Assembly (NCBI RefSeq): GCF_012222825.1
Contig: NZ_CP038017.1
Location: 124,001-188,000, forward strand
Origin: Allofrancisella frigidaquae
GTDB taxonomy: Bacteria > Pseudomonadota > Gammaproteobacteria > Francisellales > Francisellaceae
Direction: 5' to 3'
DNA length: 64,000 nucleotides
Below, piece by piece: positions 1-8,982 of this stretch (position 1 is the first letter of the stretch; every line of letters starts with the position of its first letter). A program made the position numbers and the translations under genes. Under the pieces are notes generated by a model. It made no database searches and was not told where the DNA came from. It saw nothing but the letters and a program-made list of their open reading frames with translations.

Positions 1-1
1 G

Positions 2-3000
2 ACTATAGATGGCCAAGAGCAAGATAAATCATTATTTAAAATGATTAAAAATACCACACAAAATGCATCTGAAGGAGTGCTATCAGCTTATAAAGATAAC
101 GCAGCTGTTATAGAGGGTGCAACGGCTCAGAGATTTTATACAAACACAGAGACAGGTGTATATAGCTTTAAGCAAGAAGAAGTAGATATCCTGATGAAAG
201 TAGAAACTCATAATCATCCTACAGCTATTGCACCATTTAGTGGTTCGGCAACCGGTGTTGGTGGTGAGATACGTGATGAAGGCGCAACTGGTCTTGGAGC
301 AAAACCAAAAGCAGGTTTAACGGGTTTTTGCGTTTCAAACCTTAATATAGCTAATTTTGAGCAGCCTTGGGAAACTACTAAATACGGTAAGCCAGACCAT
401 ATAGTTACACCTTTGCAAATTATGTTAGAAGCACCCGTTGGAGGTGCTCATTATTCAAATGAATTTGGTCGACCAAATTTGTGTGGTTATTTTCGTACTT
501 ATGAGCAGTTAGCAAATACTTCAAGTGGTAAAGAGATGTTTGGTTACCATAAGCCAATTATGATTGCTGGTGGTATGGGCAATATTAAAAGAATGCATGT
601 TGAGAAAGGTGATATCAAACTAGGAGCTAAGCTAATCTGTTTAGGTGGTCCAGCTATGCGTATTGGTTTAGGTGGAGGAGCTGCCTCTTCCGTGGTATCC
701 TCTGGTGCTAATTCTGAGTTAGATTTTGCTTCTGTTCAACGTGATAATGCTGAAATGGAACGTCGTTGCCAAGAGGTGATTGATAAGTGTTGGCAGATGG
801 GTGAAAAAAACCCTATCACGTTTATCCATGATGTTGGAGCTGGTGGTATATCAAATGCTTTCCCGGAACTTGTAAAAGATGGTAATGTTGGTGGCCACTT
901 TGAGCTGAGAAGAGTTTTAGTGGGTGAAGAAGGATTGTCACCCTTAGAAATTTGGTCAAATGAATCTCAAGAAAGATATGTATTATCAGTAGATCCACAA
1001 AACTTGGAATTTTTTGAAAAATTATGTAAGCGTGAGAGGTGTCCATTTGCTGTTGTTGGTGAGGCAATCAGTGAAAAACATATTACGTTAAATGATGAGT
1101 ATTTTAATAATAAGCCTGTTGATTTACCAATGGGGCTATTATTTGGTAATACACCACAAATGCATATTGATGTTAAAACTGTAAAAGTTGAGCAAGATGC
1201 TTTTGATATAAGTGCTATCAAGCTTGATGATGCGATTGAGCGAGTGCTAAAAGTACCAGCTGTAGCTTCTAAATCTTTTCTTATCACTATAGGTGATAGG
1301 AGTATTACAGGTATGGTTGCACGTGATCAGATGGTTGGTCCATGGCAGGTACCGGTTGCAGATTGTGCAGTTACTACAGCAACTGTAGATAGTCAAACAG
1401 GTGAGGCTATGGCAATGGGTGAGAGAACTCCAGTAGCTACGATAAATGCCGCTGCTTCAGGTAGGTTAGCAATTGCCGAAGCTGTAACAAACCTGTTAGC
1501 TGCAGATATTCAAAAACTAAGTGATATTAGGTTGTCAGCAAACTGGATGGTTGCTGCAAATCAAGGCGATGAAAACCAAAAATTATATGAGACTGTCAAA
1601 GCGGTTGGTATGGAATTTGCTCCAGAGCTTGGCATTGCAATACCAGTCGGTAAAGATTCAATGTCTATGAAAACTAAATGGTCTGACAATGGCAAAGAAA
1701 AATCTGTAACATCACCATTATCATTAGTGATTTCAGGTTTTTCACCTGTAGTTAACGCAGGTAAAACTCTTACTCCGGTTTTAGCTGATGACAAAGATAC
1801 TACTTTGTTACATATCGATTTATCAAATGAAGCTGGTAGGCTAGGTGCTTCATCTCTTGCACAAGCTTATAATCAGGTTGGCAATGTTGCCCCTGATGTA
1901 GAGGCAAGTAAGCTAAAGGTATTATTTGAGAATATCACTAAACTAAAAGCTGAAAATAAAGTCTTAGCATATCATGATGTTTCGGATGGTGGCGTATTTG
2001 CTACTTTAGCAGAGATGTCTTTTGCTGGACGTAAAGGCTTAGATATCAAGCTACAAACTCAAAAAACATCCGTCATTTCGGACTCCGATCCGGAATCTCA
2101 AATGGTTATGCTTGATAATTCAATACTAACTAAACTTTTTGCTGAAGAGGTTGGCGTTGTAATCCAAGTGAGAAATAGTGATGTAGCACTAGTTGAAGAG
2201 TTATTTAAAGATTCTCAAATTCATTTGTGTGCAATAGCTAAGTTAAATTCTAGTGATGAGATAAACATCTTTGCAAATGGTGAAAGAATATACTCAAATA
2301 CGCGTGTAAACCTACAAAGATGGTGGGCAGAAACTTCTTACAATATCCAGTCACTTCGTGATAACAGTGAATGTGCAAAGCAGGAATTTGATAGTATTCT
2401 AAATACTGATGATAAAGGTATCCATGTCAAGGCTACTTTTGATATTGAAGAAGATATTACAGCGCAGTTTATCAATGTAGAGAAGCCAAAAGTTGCAATC
2501 CTAAGAGAGCAAGGTGTAAATGGTCATGTTGAAATGGCAGCTGCATTTACTACAGCTGGGTTTGAAGCTCATGATGTGCATATGTCAGACTTACATGCTG
2601 GGCGTGTAACTTTGGCAGATTTCAAAGTATTAGTAGCTTGTGGTGGTTTCTCGTATGGTGATGTCTTAGGAGCCGGCGGTGGTTGGGCTAAAAATATCCT
2701 CTTTACAGGAAGGTTAAGAGATGAGTTTAGTAGATTTTTTAGTAGAAATGATACTTTAGCTCTTGGCGTATGCAATGGTTGTCAAATGCTTGCACAACTT
2801 AAATCACTAATCAAAGGTGCTGAAAACTGGCCAATATTTGTTAAAAACAAATCTGAGCAGTTTGAAGCAAGAACTTCTATGGTCGAAATCCAAGAGTCTG
2901 ATTCTATTTGGTTTGCTGATATGGCTGGTACAAAAGCACCGATTGCTGTAGCACATGGAGAGGGTCGCCCACTTTTTGAAAATGATTTGCAGCGACAGGC

Positions 3001-3256
3001 TATGTTAGCCAGTTCACAAGTAGCGCTTAAGTATGTTGATGGACAAGGTAAAGTTACAGAAATGTACCCTTATAATCCAAACGGTGCAATAGATGGCTTA
3101 ACAGCTGTAACAGCCCTAGATGGTCGTGTGCTTGCGATGATGCCACATCCTGAACGTGTTTATAGAGCAATAACAAACTCATATATTCCAGCAGAGTATG
3201 ATGAGTATTCTGTATGGATGAGAATGTTTAGAAATGCTAGGAAATGGGTTGGGTAG
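2..3256 (+). CDS. purL: Phosphoribosylformylglycinamidine synthase (FGAM synthase), 5' end outside the window
   Basis: Fourth step of purine synthesis: converts FGAR to FGAM using ATP and glutamine, in the cytoplasm. The frame is open from base 2, upstream of the first ATG at 41, and the residues before that ATG match PurL. The true start therefore lies before the window and roughly 200 N-terminal residues are missing (the gammaproteobacterial enzyme has about 1290). Visible parts are the two PurM-like ATP-binding halves and a C-terminal class I glutamine amidotransferase domain. The nucleophile Cys lies in LGVCNGCQ (codon 2771-2773) and the His/Glu pair in MPHPE (3146-3154). The reading frame is intact to the TAG stop. 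The next gene is an accessory kinase-like protein, not another pur gene. Confidence 0.97.
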   Translation, partial: TIDGQEQDKSLFKMIKNTTQNASEGVLSAYKDNAAVIEGATAQRFYTNTETGVYSFKQEEVDILMKVETHNHPTAIAPFSGSATGVGGEIRDEGATGLGAKPKAGLTGFCVSNLNIANFEQPWETTKYGKPDHIVTPLQIMLEAPVGGAHYSNEFGRPNLCGYFRTYEQLANTSSGKEMFGYHKPIMIAGGMGNIKRMHVEKGDIKLGAKLICLGGPAMRIGLGGGAASSVVSSGANSELDFASVQRDNAEMERRCQEVIDKCWQMGEKNPITFIHDVGAGGISNAFPELVKDGNVGGHFELRRVLVGEEGLSPLEIWSNESQERYVLSVDPQNLEFFEKLCKRERCPFAVVGEAISEKHITLNDEYFNNKPVDLPMGLLFGNTPQMHIDVKTVKVEQDAFDISAIKLDDAIERVLKVPAVASKSFLITIGDRSITGMVARDQMVGPWQVPVADCAVTTATVDSQTGEAMAMGERTPVATINAAASGRLAIAEAVTNLLAADIQKLSDIRLSANWMVAANQGDENQKLYETVKAVGMEFAPELGIAIPVGKDSMSMKTKWSDNGKEKSVTSPLSLVISGFSPVVNAGKTLTPVLADDKDTTLLHIDLSNEAGRLGASSLAQAYNQVGNVAPDVEASKLKVLFENITKLKAENKVLAYHDVSDGGVFATLAEMSFAGRKGLDIKLQTQKTSVISDSDPESQMVMLDNSILTKLFAEEVGVVIQVRNSDVALVEELFKDSQIHLCAIAKLNSSDEINIFANGERIYSNTRVNLQRWWAETSYNIQSLRDNSECAKQEFDSILNTDDKGIHVKATFDIEEDITAQFINVEKPKVAILREQGVNGHVEMAAAFTTAGFEAHDVHMSDLHAGRVTLADFKVLVACGGFSYGDVLGAGGGWAKNILFTGRLRDEFSRFFSRNDTLALGVCNGCQMLAQLKSLIKGAENWPIFVKNKSEQFEARTSMVEIQESDSIWFADMAGTKAPIAVAHGEGRPLFENDLQRQAMLASSQVALKYVDGQGKVTEMYPYNPNGAIDGLTAVTALDGRVLAMMPHPERVYRAITNSYIPAEYDEYSVWMRMFRNARKWVG

Positions 3257-3446
3257 CTTGATGAGGTTTAAAAAAAGAATTAAATATGTGTCGCACTTAG
3301 GTTTAGAGTGTTGGATATCTTATCTTACTCATAATGTCAGATTAAGTCAAAGCTATTACATTTGTAATTCTTTATGGGTAAATAATACAAAAGTCGTCTA
3401 TACGACAAAAGGTTGAAATAAGTTGATCTATCATTGTTGTCGAAAT

Positions 3447-3495
3447 TTAAAGGTTTTTCGCTTATTTTAACCTAAAAATACTCTCAAACCTTTAA
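3447..3495. repeat. Hairpin-forming repeat, copy 1
   Basis: A 10-base inverted repeat, TTAAAGGTTT at 3447-3456 and AAACCTTTAA at 3486-3495, encloses an AT-rich middle. A related, less perfect copy lies about 190 bases downstream. Function unknown. Confidence 0.5.
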
Positions 3496-3557
3496 TTTAC
3501 AACTCTTTTAATTCCGAACTGAGGTTAATTAAAATATTGGACAGCTTCTATTAATAA

Positions 3558-3586
3558 TTGATCATGTCTATCATATAGACTATATA
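3558..3586 (+). promoter_or_regulatory. Candidate sigma70 promoter for the kinase-like gene
   Basis: TTGATC (3558-3563) and TATATA (3581-3586) are separated by 17 bases, upstream of the kinase-like gene. The match is reasonable, but AT-rich DNA yields such matches by chance. Confidence 0.4.
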
Positions 3587-3635
3587 GTGGTCGTATAGCT
3601 TTTGCGTTATATTATCTATTATGTTTTAAGGGTTC

Positions 3636-3677
3636 AAAGGTTTTCAGTGGTTTTACCTGAAAAATTTTCTAAACCTT
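3636..3677. repeat. Hairpin-forming repeat, copy 2
   Basis: Related to the element at 3447-3495. The outer inverted repeat AAGGTTT/AAACCTT is kept, as is a similar middle containing TTTTA(A)CCT. It lies in the leader of the kinase-like gene, just before the ribosome site. Confidence 0.45.
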
Positions 3678-3730
3678 ATTCATATGTTTTTTTGTTATCT
3701 AAATTTGGTTTAAATATAAGGAGAGACGTG

Positions 3731-4708
3731 ATGGCAGCTTTTGAAGAGTATATATATTTTATCATAAAAAACCAAAACAACCTTACAAAGAAAGAATCAA
3801 ATAAAGCCAAAAGTATTGATTTTAAAGATCTTCAAGGAGGTGTGAATAAAAAATTTGATCCATATAGAGGTTATGTTATAACAATGAAGGACAGTGGAAG
3901 AAGTGATTATGATAAAGAAAGCTCAGTAAAAAATATCCTCAATAATAGTACTTATATTCCAAAATTCCTTGCAGAAAGAGGAATCCAAAAAGAATATTTT
4001 AACAGTTTTATTTCGTTTCAAAATGAATTAGATGAAGACGTTGGCGAGCTCTATGGACGGCAAAAAGAAGATTTTCGCAAAGTATCTTTATATGAAGATA
4101 TGATAACTAAAGGATACAATGAAATAATCGAAAGACAACAGCTTTTTAGCTGCATCCATCAGCTATTATTCATACACTTTATCTTATTTATAAACGGGAT
4201 AAAACATGGTGACATGCATATGAAAAATATTAAATGGATTAAGTTTAATTATGGAAATCAGGCTTTTTTTAATATCAAAGCCTTTGATTTTGGACACGCC
4301 ATATTAGATTGTAAAGGGGTTTATGGAGGTCAAAGGTATGCAGATTTAGATTATCTATTTAAAAGATCTTCTCAAAAAAAAGCTTGTTTTACTACAAACA
4401 AACACAATTTGCGTATAGTAGGATTTTTTGAGGGAATATCTCGAAAATTAGACTACTCTAATGAAACCAATCAAGATAGAATGGAAAAACATTTTCCTTT
4501 ACATCATCTTTTAACAAACCATAATGTAAATAACCTCAGGAGGTTTTCTAAAGAGAATGCTGTTAAATTCCTCGAAATTGAAGGAAATTTTTTGGAAAAA
4601 AACTTACGAAGGATTGGCAATAAAAATACAAATAATCAGGAAGCATGCGAAGCTGTATTAAAAGAGTTTATAAGTACATCTGAGAGAATAGTTAATCGGT
4701 TAAGATAA
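3731..4708 (+). CDS. Protein-kinase-like protein, candidate effector
   Basis: A 325-residue protein of no family I can name, but with a kinase-like core. A catalytic-loop-like HGDMHMKN lies at residues 159-166 (His-Gly-Asp followed by Asn five residues later), and a DFG motif at 186-188 in KAFDFGHA. Lys53 in YVITMK could be the ATP-binding lysine. There is no signal peptide or membrane segment. The start at 3731 is chosen because AAGGAGAG stands just before it; an in-frame ATG at 3602 has no such site and would place the promoter region inside the gene. It stands alone between purL and an ankyrin-like gene. The phosphate acceptor and any secretion are unknown, and a pseudokinase or small-molecule kinase is also possible. 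Confidence 0.6.
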   Translation: MAAFEEYIYFIIKNQNNLTKKESNKAKSIDFKDLQGGVNKKFDPYRGYVITMKDSGRSDYDKESSVKNILNNSTYIPKFLAERGIQKEYFNSFISFQNELDEDVGELYGRQKEDFRKVSLYEDMITKGYNEIIERQQLFSCIHQLLFIHFILFINGIKHGDMHMKNIKWIKFNYGNQAFFNIKAFDFGHAILDCKGVYGGQRYADLDYLFKRSSQKKACFTTNKHNLRIVGFFEGISRKLDYSNETNQDRMEKHFPLHHLLTNHNVNNLRRFSKENAVKFLEIEGNFLEKNLRRIGNKNTNNQEACEAVLKEFISTSERIVNRLR

Positions 4709-5178
4709 GACCACTAAAAATAGCATTTAGAAGTATACCAAATATCCTAGTACTAAATGAGATTATAAAGACTGTTGAATAAAAAGTTGATTTTTTGAGA
4801 TTATGGGCCTGTTGAAATCTAATGTTGACAAGCCCAAATTTTGTTAGAATATGTATAGTAAAAGTTATTTGAAATCTATTTGCTTCAATCTTAAACGTCT
4901 TGTAGTACTTGACACACCACATTTATGCCTTAACTAGGGAGTAGTGTATCCAAATATCAACAATATTAATAAAACATAAGGAAAAACTTTAGAATAGTTG
5001 TTTGAGATGGCTCAGCATTAAAACATTAATCTTAAATCACCCAAATAGATCAAGATTTCAAAATATATAGATCAATTTGTCTTTGAATTGGGTCTGTAAC
5101 TATAATCTATATGAAGGAGATTCATTATTTTACAAGCTGTTTAATTTTTAGACACGGCTACCGTGACTTTGAGTTAAG
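4709..5178. other. Non-coding stretch between kinase-like and repeat-protein genes
   Basis: No gene supported. An imperfect inverted repeat (GGGCCTGT near 4806, ACAAGCCC near 4829) could be a weak terminator for the kinase-like gene or a worn insertion-sequence end. I see no other structure here. Confidence 0.5.
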
Positions 5179-5677
5179 TTACTTTGATAGAGAGTTTAGT
5201 AATATATAGAATTTGTCACGTAATTTACTGACCCACATGTATTGTTTTTCGTTGACGAGAAAAAATGTAATCCACTTATGTTTTATGATTTTGTCCTGCT
5301 CTAGTTCTTTCATTAATACAGCAAGGTCTTTTATAGTTGATTGTTCTAACGGGCCTTTCACTATATCATTTACTTGATCATTAAACCAGATAAAGGTGGT
5401 TTTTTTCCCAAATTCTAAGGGATCATGGTTTGATAGGGCATTTAGTAATACGTAGAATCTATCACGTAATTTACTGACCCACATGTATTGTTTTTCGTTG
5501 ACGAGAAAAAATGTAATCCACTTATGTTTTATGATTTTGCCCTGCTCTATTTCTTTCATTAATACAGCAAGGTCTTTTATAGTTGATTGTTCTAACGGGC
5601 CTTTCACTATATTATTTATCTGATCATTAAACCATATAAAGCATTCTTTTCTCCTGATTTCTAGAGGGTCTGGAAGT
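5179..5677. repeat. 246-base tandem duplication inside the repeat-protein gene
   Basis: The stretch around 5190-5425 recurs at an offset of 246 bases (for example CACGTAATTTACTGACCCAC at about 5216 and 5462) with few differences. It encodes the duplicated 82-residue C-terminal module. The near identity means a recent duplication or ongoing conversion. Confidence 0.9.
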
Positions 5678-7143
5678 GAAACTATAGATAGTTCAGGTGC
5701 GCCTTTACTATTTATCGCAGCTAGAAGATTGTCTTTATTGACCTCAGGGATATTTTTAACCCCCTCGACATACACTTTAACTGTCTCAGCATGATCTTGA
5801 TGTAAGGCTACGCACAATCCTGGTGTGCCATTACTACATTTCGCAGCTAGAAGCATTTCTTTATTAATCCCTGGTATGTTTTTAACCCCCTCGACATACA
5901 CTTTAACTGTCTCAGCATGCCCTTCTTGTAAGGCCATGTACAATCCTGGTGTGCCATTACTACTTTTCGCAGCTAAAAGCATATCTTTATTAATCCCTGG
6001 TATGTTTTTAACCCCCTCAATATACACTTTAACTGTCTTGGCGTGACCGTTTTGTAAAGCCATGTACAACCCGGGATAACCCTTACTACTTTTCGCAGCT
6101 AAAAGCATTTCTTTGTTGATCATAGGTGCCATAGGTATGTCTTTAATACTTCCAATGTATGCTTTAACAGCCTCAGCATGCCCTTCAATGAGCGCTAAAG
6201 ATAATAAGTTATTTACTTGTTGTTGTGGGAATATTGTATGTTTTTCATCTATGCTAAAGTAAGCTGCATTATAAGTTTGAGCTTGAACATTTTTAAATTC
6301 GCTAATATAAATAGCCTCGTCATTTACATTAGAAGGTAACTTATCATAAAGATTTGTATAAATATCTGTATATATTAGCTGATAAGAAATAGGCAAAAGT
6401 TTCACGTTATAATCATGATTAATTAGATGCACTCCTTCTTTTTTACTGCCACCTATTGTTATGATATGGCGACCATTAGATAGAGAAAAAGCTATTGGTG
6501 TATTGCTTAGAATTATTTTTCTGTATAATTGTTTAGCTACTTCTAATGTAAAAATTGTCAAATTACTAGAGTGAAGATATATATTACTACTATCATTAGC
6601 TTTGAAAAAGTCTATAGATTTCTGGTAGTTTTGGGTGCCGAAGCGATATTTGTTATCTTTGTCAAGGGATTTTGTGTCTAATCCATAATATACTTGAACT
6701 CCGTCAAACCAGCTTAAGATATCTAGTAATTGATGATCATTATAAGTTAGATAATTTCTTGTGTTTTTGTTACATCTTTTTTCTTGGGCTTTTTCTATGT
6801 CGTGCTTTAACCAATATAAAGCTATATTTTTTTGAGGGTCATCAGCAACGTTTTCATAGTTATATTCAATAATGTCATTGTCTACTCGTATTTTGAAAGA
6901 ATACGGTGTTCTAATTACTAAGCCTTCGTATTTAGGGTCCTTAGCTTTGCTTATATCATCCACTTCTTTTATATATTTAATTTTAGAATAATAAGAATCA
7001 ATTAGGTCTAAACGGTCTCTGTACGTTTTAAAATCATTTCTAAGGATTGCTTGTATGGCCATAAAAGCTATTCCATAGCACATTCCATTCTGGTTTATTT
7101 TGTAACCAAGCACTTTTTGTAAATCAAGAGTAGGCAGTTTCAT
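5179..7143 (-). CDS. Protease-like protein with ankyrin-like repeats and a tandemly duplicated C-terminal module
   Basis: 654 residues with three parts. The N-terminal domain (about 1-260) has Cys22 in NGMCYGIAF, His226 in NGRHIITIGG and Asp244 in INHDYN; that order suggests a papain-like fold of the YopT/C58 kind. Residues about 320-490 hold four 42-residue ankyrin-like repeats (consensus LLAAKSSNGTPGLYMAL then HAETVKVYVEGVKNIPG). The end is two nearly identical modules of about 82 residues containing FIWFNDQ and KHKWITFFLVNEKQYMWV. The N-terminal layout is shared with the protein at 32538-34625. There is no signal peptide. Divergent from purB. A host-directed effector is the likely role, but protease activity is inferred from three residues only. 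Confidence 0.65.
   Translation of the reverse strand: MKLPTLDLQKVLGYKINQNGMCYGIAFMAIQAILRNDFKTYRDRLDLIDSYYSKIKYIKEVDDISKAKDPKYEGLVIRTPYSFKIRVDNDIIEYNYENVADDPQKNIALYWLKHDIEKAQEKRCNKNTRNYLTYNDHQLLDILSWFDGVQVYYGLDTKSLDKDNKYRFGTQNYQKSIDFFKANDSSNIYLHSSNLTIFTLEVAKQLYRKIILSNTPIAFSLSNGRHIITIGGSKKEGVHLINHDYNVKLLPISYQLIYTDIYTNLYDKLPSNVNDEAIYISEFKNVQAQTYNAAYFSIDEKHTIFPQQQVNNLLSLALIEGHAEAVKAYIGSIKDIPMAPMINKEMLLAAKSSKGYPGLYMALQNGHAKTVKVYIEGVKNIPGINKDMLLAAKSSNGTPGLYMALQEGHAETVKVYVEGVKNIPGINKEMLLAAKCSNGTPGLCVALHQDHAETVKVYVEGVKNIPEVNKDNLLAAINSKGAPELSIVSLPDPLEIRRKECFIWFNDQINNIVKGPLEQSTIKDLAVLMKEIEQGKIIKHKWITFFLVNEKQYMWVSKLRDRFYVLLNALSNHDPLEFGKKTTFIWFNDQVNDIVKGPLEQSTIKDLAVLMKELEQDKIIKHKWITFFLVNEKQYMWVSKLRDKFYILLNSLSK
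5750..6190. repeat. 126-base tandem repeats coding for ankyrin-like units
   Basis: The stretch TTTTTAACCCCCTC and its flanks recur at offsets of 126 bases (around 5753, 5879 and 6005), with a more diverged fourth unit near 6130. Each unit encodes 42 residues. Confidence 0.9.
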
Positions 7144-7574
7144 TTGAAGCCTTAATTAAAATCTTAGTATTATTATTTTATTAAAAATTTTTAACAAAAA
7201 ACATTATAGTAATTGATAATGCGTATTAAATTTTATGGCATAATTTGTTTAACATAATTAGCTATTGCTGTTTCTGAGTATCCTAATTCAAGCATAAATG
7301 TCTATGGGACATTTTTAGTTCCTTTTCATTTATTTAACCTTCACAAACCTAATAAACTACTTCTGAAACTCTCTTTCAACTATTTTAAAACTTTCAGAAT
7401 ACAATCTAGCTTTTATAAAAATGTTGACAATATGACTCCATTTGAGAGAATTAAAATATATTTATGTTGAATCAAGTAAATCATTGTATACAGGTACTGC
7501 GTATTTTTAGCCATATGCTTTTTGTGTCTGATGTATCGGGGTACTTATACATGTTTATCGAATAGGGTAGTGAA
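7144..7574. other. Non-coding stretch between the divergent repeat-protein gene and purB
   Basis: No gene supported. It must hold the promoters of both flanking genes. It also contains, at 7309-7408, a stretch resembling the leader of the second ankyrin gene. Confidence 0.55.
7309..7408 (+). repeat. Leader-like repeat shared with 32408-32507
   Basis: Read side by side, about 100 bases match the region directly upstream of the ankyrin gene at 32538, roughly three in four positions. Shared blocks include CATTTTTAGTT, TCACAAA, TAAACTAC, CTTTCAACTA and ATACAATC. Here no ankyrin gene follows in this orientation; purB does. Confidence 0.6.
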
Positions 7575-8873
7575 ATGATAAAAAGATATGATGTAGCAGA
7601 GATCTCAAAAATTTGGGCAGATGAAAATAAATACGCTAAGATGCTTGAGGTTGAGTTAGCTATATTAGAAGCTTTAGAAGATAAAATGGTACCAAAAGGT
7701 ACAGCTGCTGAAATTAGAGCTAAAGCAGCAATTAGACCAGAAAGAGTTGATGAGATTGAGAAGGTAACAAAGCATGATATTATCGCTTTTTGTACTTCTA
7801 TAGCTGAGCAGTTTACAGCTGAAACAGGCAAATTTTTTCACTTTGGTGTTACATCATCAGATATTATTGATTCAGCTCTTAGTTTACAAATTCGTGAATC
7901 TATGGAGTATGTTACCAAGGACTTAGAAGCTCTTTGTGATTCATTACTTGCAAAAGCTCAACAGACGAAAGAAATTATCACTATGGGTAGAAGTCATGGT
8001 ATGTTTGCAGAACCCATGAGTTTTGGTCAAAAATTCTTAGGTGCTTATGTGGAATTTAAACGCAGACTAAAAGATCTTAAAGAGTTTCAAAAAGATGGGC
8101 TTACCGTACAGTTCTCAGGTGCTGTTGGTAACTATTGTATTTTAACTACGGAAGATGAGAAAAAAGCTGCTGATATACTAGGCTTGCCAGTCGAGGAAGT
8201 TTCTACGCAAGTTATTCCTAGAGATAGAATTGCTAAATTAATATCAATTCATGGGCTTATAGCTTCAGCTATTGAGAGACTAGCAGTTGAGATTAGACAT
8301 TTGCATAGAAGTGATGTTTTTGAAGTTTATGAAGGTTTTTCAAAAGGGCAGAAAGGTTCTTCTACTATGCCGCATAAGAAAAATCCAATCTCTACAGAAA
8401 ACTTAACAGGTATGGCTAGAATGCTTAGATCACATGTATCTATTGCTTTAGAAAATTGTGTGTTATGGCATGAAAGAGACATTTCACACTCTTCAGCAGA
8501 GCGTTTTTACCTGCCTGATAATTTTGGTATTATGGTTTATGCACTACGTAGAATGAAAAGTACTATAGATAATCTTGTAGTACAAAAGGACATTATTGAA
8601 GGTAGGGTAAGAAGTACAAGCGCATATTTATCAAGCTTTTATCTTCACTTCTTGGTTGCAAATACTCCATTTATGCGTGAGGATTGCTACAAGATCGTGC
8701 AGCAAGTAGCGTTTGATCTGAAATCAGGAGAATCTTTCTCTATAAATTTACAAAAAGTTATGCAAGATGAGCATAATATTACTCTTGATATACCAGAAAT
8801 GGATTTTGAAGGTATCAAAAAAACGTATCTAAAAGAAATAGAACATGTATTTGAGAGAGCTGTAAAAGCTTAA
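7575..8873 (+). CDS. purB: Adenylosuccinate lyase
   Basis: Cytoplasmic enzyme of purine synthesis. It removes fumarate from SAICAR and from adenylosuccinate. The 432 residues carry the fumarase/aspartase-superfamily signature SSTMPHKKNP at about 261-270, the earlier conserved TSSDI and the MGRSHGM region. Length is normal for the shorter, Bacillus-type PurB. Start ATG at 7575, preceded by AGGGTAG. It is transcribed away from the ankyrin-like gene and followed after about 110 bases by an ABC transporter gene. Confidence 0.96.
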   Translation: MIKRYDVAEISKIWADENKYAKMLEVELAILEALEDKMVPKGTAAEIRAKAAIRPERVDEIEKVTKHDIIAFCTSIAEQFTAETGKFFHFGVTSSDIIDSALSLQIRESMEYVTKDLEALCDSLLAKAQQTKEIITMGRSHGMFAEPMSFGQKFLGAYVEFKRRLKDLKEFQKDGLTVQFSGAVGNYCILTTEDEKKAADILGLPVEEVSTQVIPRDRIAKLISIHGLIASAIERLAVEIRHLHRSDVFEVYEGFSKGQKGSSTMPHKKNPISTENLTGMARMLRSHVSIALENCVLWHERDISHSSAERFYLPDNFGIMVYALRRMKSTIDNLVVQKDIIEGRVRSTSAYLSSFYLHFLVANTPFMREDCYKIVQQVAFDLKSGESFSINLQKVMQDEHNITLDIPEMDFEGIKKTYLKEIEHVFERAVKA

Positions 8874-8982
8874 TCTAAATTTCTATCTTTACTCATATTA
8901 GTTTTATACAAGTGGACTTTAAGAAAATCTAGATTATACTAACTTAGTATAAGTTTTTTATAATAAATTTTACCTTTTTATC

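Larger units (their letters stand above)
3257..3730. other. Non-coding stretch after purL, with repeat pair and kinase promoter
   Basis: No convincing gene. The short open frames here have no ribosome site or family resemblance. It holds two related hairpin-type repeats (3447-3495 and 3636-3677) and a promoter candidate at 3558-3586. No clear Rho-independent terminator is visible behind purL. Confidence 0.6.

Noticed and set aside
3234-3416. Open frame of 60 codons overlapping the purL end
   Set aside because: No ribosome site or family likeness, and it overlaps a certain gene in another frame.
4692-4922. Minus-strand open frame of 76 codons behind the kinase-like gene
   Set aside because: No ribosome site, overlaps the end of the kinase-like gene, and I see no family likeness. 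A worn transposase tail is conceivable but not supported.
5140-5160. Small inverted repeat CACGG CTA CCGTG behind the repeat-protein gene as a terminator
   Set aside because: Only a five-base stem and no T run follows on the minus strand.
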